Positions 37,177-46,261 of a stretch of DNA of 53,050 bases are shown here, piece after piece. Source of the stretch: Chroococcus sp. CMT-3BRIN-NPC107 (GTDB taxonomy: Bacteria; Cyanobacteriota; Cyanobacteriia; Cyanobacteriales; Chroococcidiopsidaceae); NCBI GenBank assembly GCA_019359635.1, contig JAHHGY010000021.1:1-53050 (forward strand), written 5' to 3'. Position numbers and translations under genes: made by a program. The notes under the pieces were generated by a model that had not been told where the DNA came from, ran no database searches, and worked only from the letters and a program-made list of their open reading frames with translations. The first letter of the stretch is position 1, and each line of letters opens with the position of its first letter.

Positions 37177-37308
37177 AGTAAGAAAGAGCCAAAGATTATT
37201 GAAGAAAAGAAGTATTTAGATGCTTTAATAAAACGATGTACGTTTACTAATCATTTATCTAGCTTGAAATACTTACTAGATATATGGGAGGAGATGAAGA
37301 ATTTGTAA
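37177..37308 (+). pseudogene. Detached C-terminus of the TOPRIM gene
   Basis: The frame reads SKKEPKIIEEKKYLDALIKR, then CTFTNHLSSLKYLLDIWEEM and a stop. It is the natural continuation of the TOPRIM gene after GLSY (37.0 kb), separated by the inserted element. An in-frame GTG at 37159 lies in the element's right end, so a separate 49-residue product is possible but I doubt it is made. The HLSSLKYLLDIW segment looks like the C-terminal helix of DUF4276-type proteins. Confidence 0.75.
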
Positions 37309-37350
37309 TTAATTAACAACTACAAATTTAGCGGACGGCTAAAAGCCAAT

Positions 37351-38778
37351 TTAACGATGCCATTTTGAACCATCCGCACTATCAATCACAGTAATTCCCT
37401 GCTCCAATAATTGGTTGCGAATTTGGTCAGATTTGGCAAAATTCTTAGCCTTGCGCGCGAAGTCTCTTTGCTCTAATAATTGCTCAATTTCCTCATCACT
37501 CAAGCCTTCTACGCGCTTTACATCTTCATAAGCTTCTAATCCCAACACATCTGCTAATTTAACTAATGTCTGCCACATTGCTTGTAGTTGATTAGGCGGT
37601 GTAATAGTATTTCCTTGATGGACTAAAATATTGCCCTCGCGCTGCAAATCTTTGGCAATTTCAAACAGCACCGATAAGCCGCTAGAGAAGTTAAAGTCTT
37701 CATTTACCGCCGCCTGGAAACGTTCTACAGCCTCCGAAACCGTCGCCCCATTACTTGACCAGCCTAATAGTTCGCCGTACCTTGTACCAAATAATAGCCC
37801 CTCCTTAAGAGTTTCCCAGCCATTAGTCGCAGATTCTAAAGCGCGACTTCTAAAATCGATCGGTTTGCGATAATGTGCCATCAAAACAAATAATCTCACC
37901 GCCATCGGATCTGTCGGACGATCTAATAATTCGCGGATAGTAATAAAATTGCCCAAAGATTTAGACATTTTCTCATCATCCACCGTTACCATGCCGTTAT
38001 GCACCCAGTAATTTGCCAAAGGCTTCCCCGTCACGGCAACAGATTGAGCAATTTCGTTTTCATGGTGGGGAAAAATCAAGTCTGCGCCCCCAGCATGAAT
38101 GTCTATAGTGTCACCTAGGCGATCGCGTACCATTGCCGAACATTCTATATGCCAGCCGGGTCTTCCTGCACCCCAGGGTGATTCCCAAGCAGGTTCTCCG
38201 GGGTTTGCAGCCTTCCACAGGGCAAAATCAAAGGGATCGTGCTTTTTAATTGCTTCTGCGTCCTCTACCCTGCCACTAGCCCCCGCTTGCGAATCCTCTA
38301 ACTTGCGTCCTGAAAGCTTCCCATACTCTGCAAAGGAGCGGACTTTGTAATAAACATCCCCCCCAGAAGCGTAAGCATAATCTTTTTGCTCTAACTCGTG
38401 AATTAGCCTTTTTATCCCGTCTATAGTGTGAGTTGCGCGGGGATACTCGTCGGCTTCTTTGACATTTAACCGCGCCATGTCTTCAAAATATGCTTGTATA
38501 TAGCGCTCTGCGACTTCTTCCATTGAAGAGTTTTCTACTCTTGCGCGGTTAAGAATTTTGTCATCAATATCGGTAAAATTTTGCACGTACCGCACCTGAT
38601 AGCCCAAAAATTGCAGATAGCGGCGCACTACATCCCAAACAATACAAGCCCGTGCATGACCCAAATGGCAGTAGTCGTATACTGTTACGCCGCAATAGTA
38701 CATCTTAACGGTGTTAGAGGCGATCGCCTTAAATTCTTCTTGGCGGCGAGTTAGGGTGTTATATATTTTTAAAGTCAT
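37351..38778 (-). CDS. cysS: Cysteinyl-tRNA synthetase
   Basis: A 475-residue class I aminoacyl-tRNA synthetase charging tRNA-Cys. The HIGH-type motif is YDYCHLGHARAC (about 33-44), the KMSKS motif is DDEKMSKSLGNF, and zinc ligands include the Cys of YCGVTVYD, the Cys of HIECSAM and the His of FPHHENE. The ATG at 38778 (MTLKIYNTLTRRQEEF) is the family start; a TTG three codons upstream is not needed. The gene is intact in a region where neighbours are broken. Confidence 0.96.
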   Translation of the reverse strand: MTLKIYNTLTRRQEEFKAIASNTVKMYYCGVTVYDYCHLGHARACIVWDVVRRYLQFLGYQVRYVQNFTDIDDKILNRARVENSSMEEVAERYIQAYFEDMARLNVKEADEYPRATHTIDGIKRLIHELEQKDYAYASGGDVYYKVRSFAEYGKLSGRKLEDSQAGASGRVEDAEAIKKHDPFDFALWKAANPGEPAWESPWGAGRPGWHIECSAMVRDRLGDTIDIHAGGADLIFPHHENEIAQSVAVTGKPLANYWVHNGMVTVDDEKMSKSLGNFITIRELLDRPTDPMAVRLFVLMAHYRKPIDFRSRALESATNGWETLKEGLLFGTRYGELLGWSSNGATVSEAVERFQAAVNEDFNFSSGLSVLFEIAKDLQREGNILVHQGNTITPPNQLQAMWQTLVKLADVLGLEAYEDVKRVEGLSDEEIEQLLEQRDFARKAKNFAKSDQIRNQLLEQGITVIDSADGSKWHR

Positions 38779-38919
38779 GTCGAGCAATAAACAAATCAGC
38801 CGATAAGCTAATAATAGGGGAGGAGGGCGGTTAGAAAAAAGCTAACATTTTATAATGCTACTCGAAACTCTCTCCACGTTAAAGCCTTATTTTTTGCCCT
38901 TTAGACAGCCGACGCAGCT

Positions 38920-39990
38920 ATGCAATCAGCAGTTAGTTCCGACCAATCTCAAGTAATGGATATCCAAAAACGCGGTTTACCAGTCACAATTATTACTGGT
39001 TTTCTCGGTAGTGGCAAAACAACTTTACTCAATCATATTCTGACTAACCAAGAGGGTGTAAAAACCGCAGTTTTGGTAAATGAATTTGGTGAAATTGGCA
39101 TCGACAACGAGCTAATTGTCACCACTGGCGAAGATATGGTTGAGCTAAATAATGGTTGTATTTGCTGTACCATCAATAACGATTTAGTTGAAGCCGTTTA
39201 CAAAGTTTTAGAGCGCCACGAGCAAATAGATTATTTAGTAGTAGAAACGACAGGACTTGCCGATCCTTTACCTGTAGCATTGACATTTTTAGGTACAGAA
39301 TTACGCGATTTAACTCGCTTAGATTCCATTGTTACAGTAGTAGATGCAGCTAACTATAGTCTGGATTTATTCAACTCTGAAGCGGCTTTAAGTCAGATTC
39401 AGTACGGTGATATTATTTTGCTCAATAAAACCGATTTGGTAGATGAAGCCGATCTAGATTTATTAGAAGTAAAGATTCAGGACATTAAACAAGGTGCAAG
39501 AATTCTTCGTACTACTCGCAGTCAAGTAGCAATTCCATTAATTTTGAGCGTGGGTTTATTTGAATCGGATAAGTATTTTGAGGAAAAATCAAAAACCGAA
39601 CACGATCACGATCGTCATCATCACGACCATAATTGTGACGATCCCAGCCACGACCATTCTCATCACTTAGAAAATGATGGCTTTACTTCAATATCTTTTT
39701 TAAGCGATAAGCCGCTTTCGATTCGTAAGTTTCAATACTTTCTTGATAACCAATTACCGGAAAATGTCTTTAGAGCTAAAGGAATTATGTGGTTTGAAGA
39801 AAGTTCCAAACGACATATATTTCACCTCTGCGGTAAGCGGTTTAGCATTGATGACGAAGAATGGAAAGGCGAATTCAAAAACCAATTAGTATTGATTGGG
39901 CAAAACCTAGACCACGATGCTTTATTAGAGCAATTACAAAACTGTGTTGCTGTCCCTTCCACAAGTCGCGGTAAGGGTTTCGGTAAGTAG
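38920..39990 (+). CDS. COG0523 (CobW/ZNG-type) GTPase with His-rich loop
   Basis: A 356-residue G3E-family GTPase used for metal delivery. Walker A is ITGFLGSGKTTLLNHIL, the metal-binding CxCC is NNGCICCTIN (about 83-92), and the guanine motif is LLNKTDLVD. A His/Asp-rich loop (EHDHDRHHHDHNCDDPSHDH) at about 228-248 joins the GTPase and C-terminal CobW domains (about 255-340). Zinc or cobalt are the likely cargoes. The Zur-like regulator at 10.4 kb would be a natural controller, but I see no clear Zur box in the 130 bp upstream. Confidence 0.88.
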   Translation: MQSAVSSDQSQVMDIQKRGLPVTIITGFLGSGKTTLLNHILTNQEGVKTAVLVNEFGEIGIDNELIVTTGEDMVELNNGCICCTINNDLVEAVYKVLERHEQIDYLVVETTGLADPLPVALTFLGTELRDLTRLDSIVTVVDAANYSLDLFNSEAALSQIQYGDIILLNKTDLVDEADLDLLEVKIQDIKQGARILRTTRSQVAIPLILSVGLFESDKYFEEKSKTEHDHDRHHHDHNCDDPSHDHSHHLENDGFTSISFLSDKPLSIRKFQYFLDNQLPENVFRAKGIMWFEESSKRHIFHLCGKRFSIDDEEWKGEFKNQLVLIGQNLDHDALLEQLQNCVAVPSTSRGKGFGK

Positions 39991-40027
39991 ATATAGCAAA
40001 TTGCACTTACATAAAGTAAACATTCGC

Positions 40028-40055
40028 GTAAGGGCGCAACGCATTGCGCCCTTAC
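40028..40055. repeat. Palindromic REP-like hairpin, copy 2
   Basis: GTAAGGGCGCAA and TTGCGCCCTTAC are exactly complementary around a 4-base loop (CGCA). It sits between two convergent genes (GTPase and haem-oxygenase-like), so it could end transcription from both sides. Related to the hairpin at 27332-27358. Confidence 0.72.
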
Positions 40056-40093
40056 TATTTAAGTCTCCCTAATTTGATTAGGGAATTTAATCT

Positions 40094-41152
40094 TTATTCA
40101 GCAGCCTTAGCAAGACGCACGATCGAAACTCCAGCGCGATCGCCCATTAATTTTTCTTGGTCGTAACCTAATACTAATTCCCAAGCTCTATCGGGGTAGC
40201 GCTCGGCTAAAGGTAAAGATACATCCGTAAGCATCCATTGTCCGTGACGCTCGTCTTCTCTAATATGCAATTCCCAGTAACCCATCGCTTCTTTAGACAA
40301 TTCTAAACGTTGCGCGGCGGCTAAATAGTTGCGATAAGCGGCGGGTCCTGCGACTTCAAAGTAAGTTAAACCGCCGTTGTAGCGCAGAAAATATATTTTC
40401 CGCTCTGTCATCAAAAAGTTATAGTTAGCGCAAGCTAAAACTTCCCAAGGGACTAAATCGAAGTAAGCTTCTGGCTGAGTATTCATGCCAAATTCTTCTA
40501 GCATCTGAGCAAAATAGGTAGAATGCTTGCGAGACAAACGACCGTTGCCATATTCTTCAATTAGGACGCGCATCAAAGTAGCATGAACTTCATTTGCAGC
40601 GCCGCCCAAGATGCGAGAAAGCCTACTTCCTTCAACTAAGCCATCAAAAGAGCCAATAGCTAATACGTGACGATAACCTGCTTCGGTCATTTCTTCGCGC
40701 AAATAACGGCTATCCTCTGATATTGGCGGATTGAGATCGCGATCGCTCCTTTCAATTAAAGCAAGTTTTACATCTACTTTTTTGATCGCTTCTACATCTA
40801 GCTGGGATAATTCCCAGTTTTGCCAAGGTGTTTCGATTTTTTCGCGGACTTTATTGAGGTAGGGCGATCGCTCATTGGTATAATGGCGCAAATCGTCGTA
40901 CCAAAACAGTTGTAAGCGATTGATGCGGTAGAGTATGCGCTGAAGAAATAAATGAGCTTCGTCGTCACTAGAAGTGCCGCTAAAGGCATTTTCAATCCCT
41001 TGGGCGATCGCTTTATCTACAATACTTGCAAGTTCTGGTTGTGCTTCGATCTTGCTGTCTAAGTCTTCTAAGTCGAGCAGATTGATAAATTGCTGCTCGG
41101 CTTCATCGTAATTGATGGTGTCAGGAATGGGAGTAACGATGTTGCTCTGCAT
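40094..41152 (-). CDS. Iron-containing redox enzyme family (haem-oxygenase-like)
   Basis: A 352-residue protein of the iron-containing redox enzyme group, a haem-oxygenase-like helical bundle. The region RILGGAANEVHATLMRVLIEEYGNG (about 180-205) and the C-terminal ELHIREDERHGQWM (about 293-306) carry Glu/His residues expected to bind a diiron or iron centre. This is consistent with a non-haem diiron oxidase or oxygenase; the substrate is unknown. It is transcribed alone, with a 264-bp region upstream in which I see nothing specific. Confidence 0.75.
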   Translation of the reverse strand: MQSNIVTPIPDTINYDEAEQQFINLLDLEDLDSKIEAQPELASIVDKAIAQGIENAFSGTSSDDEAHLFLQRILYRINRLQLFWYDDLRHYTNERSPYLNKVREKIETPWQNWELSQLDVEAIKKVDVKLALIERSDRDLNPPISEDSRYLREEMTEAGYRHVLAIGSFDGLVEGSRLSRILGGAANEVHATLMRVLIEEYGNGRLSRKHSTYFAQMLEEFGMNTQPEAYFDLVPWEVLACANYNFLMTERKIYFLRYNGGLTYFEVAGPAAYRNYLAAAQRLELSKEAMGYWELHIREDERHGQWMLTDVSLPLAERYPDRAWELVLGYDQEKLMGDRAGVSIVRLAKAAE

Positions 41153-41416
41153 TTAAGAAATTTGTTTGGACTACTAACTACGATTTTGAAGCATTCCAGA
41201 AGCTAGTTGCATCCACTTTGGAGGTAGATATAGCTCCAAAACCGTAACTTTTCTACATATTTTTCCGTAGAAACAGTATTGACGACTGAATCTTTCATAT
41301 AGAGTTCAGTAAATTTTCTCTGGTTTACAAATGGTAACAAAGTTAAAGTACTTTTTAATTCTGTTGTCATTGTTAAAAAATCAAACTGACTGTAATTTGA
41401 GGAATTTACTTTTTCT

Positions 41417-41665
41417 ATGAGCGTAAATCAATTAAGTTTCAAAAGAAAGTTTGTAGCCGCCTTGATCGATGGAATTATCTTAAATAGCGGCTTGGGCGTT
41501 ATTTTAGCGATTATTTCCAATATTGCTAGTGACATTACCCTACTTAGTGCTTATGTAGGCAATATTAACTTGGTGCTGAGTTTAGTTTATTTTGCTGCTT
41601 TAGACAGTATTCCCAAGCAATTAAGAATTGGCAGAAGGTTAGTAGAAACTAAATTATCAAAGTAG
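41417..41665 (+). CDS. Short RDD-like membrane protein
   Basis: An 82-residue protein with two hydrophobic helices (about 14-35 and 45-63). The start FKRKFVAALIDGIILNSGLG has the Arg...Asp pattern of RDD domains, and the end (PKQLRIGRRLVETKL) matches the third RDD motif. It is shorter than a normal RDD domain (about 130). ATG is preceded by GAGG about 11 bp upstream. Function unknown. Confidence 0.6.
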   Translation: MSVNQLSFKRKFVAALIDGIILNSGLGVILAIISNIASDITLLSAYVGNINLVLSLVYFAALDSIPKQLRIGRRLVETKLSK

Positions 41666-41680
41666 CAGAGTTTTTAGTAG

Positions 41681-42343
41681 CTATAACCAAAACTGGCGAT
41701 CGCCCATCAGCATACTACTTGGATAAATCCCATCTAATCGCAAGCCAGCTATACGATCTGAGCCATACAATGGCATTGGTAGCCGGGGTTCTTTCAATGC
41801 TCCGTGATGTAGTAGTGTAAGCTTCAATGTAGTCTCTACAACACTTTCAATTGATGCTTGATGTCCTTTGGAATGCACAATTAAACGCAAGGGTTGAGAC
41901 AAGCCAACACTTTCAGAAACTTTAGTTGTAATTAAAATCGCTTCCTGTAACGATAATTTTAGCGCTAATCCCTGGGTTGGTGCAGCAATAGTTTTTTCCT
42001 TCAAGTCGTATAGTCTTGGGCTTCCAGACTTTTTGCACTCGACCAAAATGAACTTTGCTTCAATCGCCTCACCCCACTCTAATAAATGGTCTACTTCTTC
42101 ACCGCAAAAAGAACCATCGCGATAAATCAAAACTGTTTTGGTTCTTAATTCAGCTTCCGGTAGCAATGTTTCTAAAACACGCTGGGGGATTTCTTCACCT
42201 TCAATGAACGCATCTTCTAATTGATAACGGATAAACTCGCCGTTTGCACCGTATAAACGAACACTTGCACAAGCATTCATAGTTCCTGGTAGTTTCTTCT
42301 TGACATTTCTAGAAATATCCAAGCCAATGGCAATAATCAGCAA
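41681..42343 (-). pseudogene. Prokaryotic Argonaute, PIWI domain part
   Basis: This frame contains most of the PIWI nuclease domain of a long Argonaute. The catalytic tetrad looks complete: Asp in IGLDISR (9), Glu in GEEIP (50/51), Asp in IYRDGSF (76) and Asp in YGSDRIA (196). The end MGDRQFWL is as in the Synechococcus elongatus protein. The true continuation starts at about IGLDISR; the first five residues of this frame are out-of-frame read-through of the 5' part. The domain is translated only if the one-base frameshift near 42330 is a sequence error or is bypassed. Confidence 0.82.
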
Positions 42344-43919
42344 TTTTTAGCGGTTCAGCTAGGATAAAGGGCAAGTTTCCTAACTTTGCTAATATTCCGG
42401 GAATTACTTGATTGAGAATTTGCTTAGGCTCTACACTCTTGAGAGTGTCATCGTAAATAATTTGACTGGCAATTTTGCGCCGGAGTAATTGCGAGTAAAT
42501 GCGCTGATAGAGGCTACCACCTTCATCATTATCAGCAGTGCGATCGCTTTGAGGTAAAAAGACTAAAACAATGTCTGTTGGAATGGTAATCAATTCATTA
42601 ACGGCTTTTTCTACGGCTGCTCTAAGCGCCGCACCGCTCAAATCTTTAACTGGCAAGCGTTTTGTATTAACAACATCGCTACTAAATCCATACTTTTGCA
42701 ACCGTTGCCTAACATTGTCGCTACTATTACCTTCTAAAAAAGAGCTAACAGTCATGTCACAAAGTTTTAAAGCAGAAATTCTAATACTTCTTGATACATC
42801 GGTGTAATCATCGTGTCGGCGATAAACACCACCTTGAGATAAGCCCATAAGGACTTTACCTCTAACTCCTTTAATATTTCCACCAAAGAGAAGCGCTGTT
42901 TGATCGAGGGGTGTTGATGGTTGCCAAAATAAACTTGGATACTCAAGACTGTTAATACTTTTTTCTAATCCAAATCCATAACCAGCCAACGCATCATTTG
43001 CTAGTTGTTTGTAAGACTTTAAAAGATTTTGTCGCTCTTGATGACGAATTTTAGTTGCTTTGAGCAAATCCCCGTACTTAACTTGAAATTGCTCGGCGGT
43101 TTCTGCTGTAACGCACGGGCGCAGCGCGGCTAAAGTATAACGAAACTGTTTTTTATTTTTGCCAAACTGGACGCTAACTACAGGCTGCTCTGGTGGTGCT
43201 TCTATGAGCTTTTGTTTGCTAATTGAGCCTTGCGCCAACTCTATTAGCTCCTCTCTTTGTTCTCCCAACGTGCCAACAATTTCAGTAATTTTACAATTGC
43301 TACCGCGTTCAATATCTTGGACTTTAAGACCGATTAAAACCTGTTCTGGATTTTGCCGATAAGGATGATTATCAAAAAATTCATCCAAGTTTCGTGTTGA
43401 AACAATACTGCTACCAATTGTTAGAGTAATGCAAGGTTTTAGAGCGTTTGGTAGTTCAATAACTTCTGTCCATAAATCCGCTTCGCGTACAACTTTTACC
43501 CCATTTCGAGACAAAACAGTGATAGAAGATAAAGGGCGATGGACTTTTAATATTTGCGCTGCAAGTTTAGCTAAAACCTGTGGGGTTTCTGATGGTTCAC
43601 GTACCCATTGAATTGAGAACGTGCGATCGCCAATATCTGCTTTTAACTCCTCTTGAATGTCTACTATTGCATCTCGCCATTCGCTTGGAGTTGGCAGTTG
43701 TTGCCCAAGTTTTCCTAAAACCCAAAAATATTCTTCGTGCCATGACGCAACAATGTCAGGAAACTTACGGCTAAAACGAAAACTCAAACGGTTGCCTAAT
43801 TCTTTATCAATTTCCGGCGTTACTCGAAAACACATTAATTCCAGTGGTGACAAAATACTGAGAGGGAGAATTTCGCTTAAATGTACGAATTTTTGAGTAG
43901 CAGCAATTACATTAGTCAT
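42309..43919 (-). pseudogene. Prokaryotic Argonaute, N-PAZ-MID part
   Basis: A 536-codon frame covering the N, PAZ and MID regions of a long-A Argonaute resembling Synechococcus elongatus Ago, a DNA-guided DNA nuclease. The MID region includes TDIVLVFLPQSDRTADNDEG, KIASQIIYDDTL and VIPGILAKLGNLPFILAEPLKIADY. It ends out of frame as CHWLGYF. Removing one C at 42329-42330 gives ADYCIGLDISR and a full-length protein of about 750 residues. The ATG overlaps the stop of the upstream nuclease gene (ATGA), so they form one operon. Confidence 0.85.
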
Positions 43920-44648
43920 ACAGAAACCTCTACAATGGAACGTTCGCAGATTGAATTAAAAGAGCAGTGCCGACAAGCATATCCAGGATTGGGAGGAAAA
44001 ATTTGGGCGAATAAATCTGGATTTTTACGGTAGCTTTCTAAGCTTTTTTGATGTTTTTGCGCCACTTGTACAAACTCAATTTTAATTGCTTTTAATTGTG
44101 TAGGTGTGGCAGTGATTCCCTCTGATTTTTTTCCAGTTTCCAAGTTATAGAATGAAGCAACAGCAGGCTGACCGGGATACAAATAGCTGGCAGCTAGTAA
44201 GTACACATAACCTTGTCTTAGATCGAAATCACTTTTGCCAGTTTTAAAGTCTAAAATATGCAGTGTTCCGTCTGGTTCTCTAAAAATACAATCAATTGCT
44301 GCATATAATTTGAACCAATAATTTCCATTTTTAATCAAAATCGGCTCTGGAAATCCCTCATCTCCTCGAATCAAAAGAGTTATATTTTTATCAAGTAGAA
44401 TAGGAAACTCTTGGTATTTTTTTAAAATTTCTACTATTTTTTTCTGAATTTCCTCGGTTTCTTGGCTCAATTGCAAGGCTTCTATGACTCGCTCAAGCCC
44501 ATTTTCTCGATCCAATATTAAATTATTTTGATGAAACTCATACACTCCTCTTTGTGCCAGATGTCCAATTTGCTGATGTTTGTTATTTTGCTATTGGTGG
44601 CTCAAACAATGACCAAAGGTGAAAACTAGCAGTAGGTAACCACGCCAT
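43916..44648 (-). pseudogene. Cas4-like PD-(D/E)XK nuclease of the Argonaute operon
   Basis: From 44545 (GTG) the frame gives 209 residues with the nuclease core AAIDCIFREPDGTLHILDFKTGK (Asp then Asp-x-Lys) and a C-terminal metal-type CRHCSFNSIC. The GTG is a poor start: GAGGAG touches it, and coding-like sequence continues upstream (NNKHQQIGHLAQRG). A stop appears in that frame, but a one-base shift at about 44585 joins it to an ATG at 44648 (MAWLPTASFHLWSLFEPPIA), giving about 243 residues. I think the gene is frameshifted. Cas4-like nucleases often accompany long Argonautes. It may process guides or targets. Confidence 0.72.
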
Positions 44649-44659
44649 AAATAATTTTG

Positions 44660-44735
44660 TTCTTGAGTTGGCTTTTTTATCAACAAAACAATCTTAATCT
44701 TGTATTGGCTTTTTCGTCAACACTTAGTATAATAT
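44660..44735. promoter_or_regulatory. Divergent promoter with 18-bp direct repeats
   Basis: Two direct repeats, TTGGCTTTTTTATCAACA (44668-44685) and TTGGCTTTTTCGTCAACA (44705-44722), lie 37 bp apart. Toward the XRE gene, TTGGCT-N17-TATAAT (44705-44733) is a good promoter. Toward the nuclease-Argonaute operon, TTGACG (44720-44715) is followed 18 bp on by TAAGAT. The repeats overlap both promoters, so they are likely operators for the XRE protein. A PD-(D/E)XK ATG lies 20 bp beyond the first repeat. Confidence 0.62.
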
Positions 44736-44756
44736 TGAGTTAAGTAGGTAATAAAT

Positions 44757-45113
44757 GTGGTGCAAACTTTTGGTCAACTTATTCGTCAAGCACGTAAAGA
44801 TAAGGAATACAGTCAACGAGAACTAGCCAAACTTGTAGAGCTAGACTTTACATACTTATCTAAATTAGAAAACGACCGCGCCGATTATCCACCCAAAGAG
44901 TATGTAATCCAACAACTAGCCCACTATCTAGAGTTGAATAAGGAAGAATTAATTTTTTTAGCTGGTCGTATTCCTCAGCGCGATGAGGATTTTATCAAGC
45001 AAAATTATAAAACAATGCCTGTCCTATTTCGGCGGATGCAGGAAAATCCTGAGTTTGCTCAAAGGATTTTTAAGGAAGCTACACAATTAGAAACTGAGGA
45101 GAAACTAGATTGA
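44757..45113 (+). CDS. XRE-family transcriptional regulator
   Basis: A 118-residue HTH protein. The helix-turn-helix spans about residues 4-65 (FGQLIRQARKDKEYSQRELA then YLSKLENDRADYPPKEYVI). The C-terminal part is helical. It starts with two tandem GTG codons. An ImmA/IrrE-type peptidase overlaps its stop by 4 bp (TTGA), a typical repressor plus protease pair in which the peptidase cleaves the repressor on damage or infection. The direct repeats upstream are probable binding sites. Confidence 0.87.
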   Translation: MVQTFGQLIRQARKDKEYSQRELAKLVELDFTYLSKLENDRADYPPKEYVIQQLAHYLELNKEELIFLAGRIPQRDEDFIKQNYKTMPVLFRRMQENPEFAQRIFKEATQLETEEKLD

Positions 45114-45754
45114 ATGTCATTAAGCCCTATCGTTTTATTTCTCATGATGAAATCGAACATCGTGCCAATGATATTTTAAGACTTATGCAACAGACACAAA
45201 ACTATGCTTTAAAATGACCCTTAGATGCTAGTCGTGTTGCTGAGTTTTTAGATTTAGACGTAGTTTGGGATAAGATACCTCCTGACGAGCAAGGTTTGAT
45301 AGCAGCAAGAATCTTGCCTTTAGAGCGACTTATTGAAATTAACGAAGATATTTTAAAATTACCTAAAGGATTTGAAGCATCAACAGTAGCTCATGAAATT
45401 GGACACTGGGTACTTCATATTAATTCAGAAGAAATTAATAAGTTTTTGAAACATTTAGAACAAGGTTTGGAAATAAGTACCGAGCCTTTTTTATGTCGCA
45501 ATTCTGGGACTCTGTACGGAATTGAACGTCAAGCTCAATATTTTTCTAGTTGTTTGATGATGCCAAAATACAAATTAGAAGAAGCAAAAAAAGGACGAAA
45601 CTTAACCAACTGGCAACACCTTTATGCAATTAAAGATGAGTTAGGTGTTACTATATCTAACTTGACTAATCGATTAAAATGTTTAGATTGGATTATCTTA
45701 ACTCAAAGCTCAAAACAAATTTACTTAGGTAAAGCTGCACCTAGTAATAAGTAA
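45110..45754 (+). pseudogene. ImmA/IrrE-family metallopeptidase with internal TGA
   Basis: The frame starts with TTG (LNVIKPYRFISHDEIEHRAN) overlapping the XRE stop. After 35 codons it hits a TGA at 45215-45217, then continues in the same frame (PLDASRVAEFLDLDVVWDKI). A Trp codon (TGG) is the simplest ancestor. The zinc motif STVAHEIGHWVLHIN (HExxH) and the rest to 45754 are intact. Residues downstream of the stop, 152 codons from 45296, could be translated only from a poor start. Broken peptidase next to an intact repressor would lock the repressor on. Confidence 0.78.
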
Positions 45755-45771
45755 ATATTTATCTTTTGGTT

Positions 45772-46185
45772 TTAAACTTGACGCATATTGTTTTTAGCTG
45801 GGTCAAAGCCTCTAGAAAAGCGGGTAGTGCGATCGTAGTAGGCTCCGCTCAAGTTTGCACCAAAAAGCTTTGCATTTACTAATTTAGCTTGTCGAAGATT
45901 AGCTTCTGTTAGTTTTACTCCACTAAGATTTGCTCTAGTTAGGTTGGCTTTGGCGAGATTCGCGCCACTCAAGTTTGCTCCCCAAAGCTTTGCTCTAGCC
46001 AGGTTAGCACCGCTTAAATCGGCTCCCCAGAGGTTGATTCCCACTAAGTTAACTCCAATCAATTTAACCCCAGCTAAATTAGCTCCAGTAAAGTCTCTCT
46101 CTCCGGCGGTATAGCGCTGTTTTAGTTCTTCAGCATTCATATTGGGTTTCTCGAATCGCGATCGCACTTTACTCAATTTTGTCAT
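45772..46185 (-). CDS. Pentapeptide-repeat protein
   Basis: A 137-residue protein. The leader EELKQRYTAGERDFTGANLA is followed by about 14 A(D/N)LXX repeats (GADLSGANLARAKLWGANLS...). These form a right-handed square beta-helix; the cellular role is unknown in most cyanobacterial examples. An internal ATG (MNAEELKQ) at residue 16 is an alternative start. A related gene lies at 46806-47315. Confidence 0.85.
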   Translation of the reverse strand: MTKLSKVRSRFEKPNMNAEELKQRYTAGERDFTGANLAGVKLIGVNLVGINLWGADLSGANLARAKLWGANLSGANLAKANLTRANLSGVKLTEANLRQAKLVNAKLFGANLSGAYYDRTTRFSRGFDPAKNNMRQV

Positions 46186-46261
46186 TAAAATCGTTAAATG
46201 GATAACCTGTAGCTTTGTAACAGTTAATACAACAAGTAGGTTTTATAGTTATATTTTTAAC

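Noticed and set aside
44668-44722. Direct repeats as the start of a CRISPR array
   Set aside because: Only two 18-bp units with a 19-bp gap, placed exactly over promoter elements; no further units or cas1/cas2 genes.
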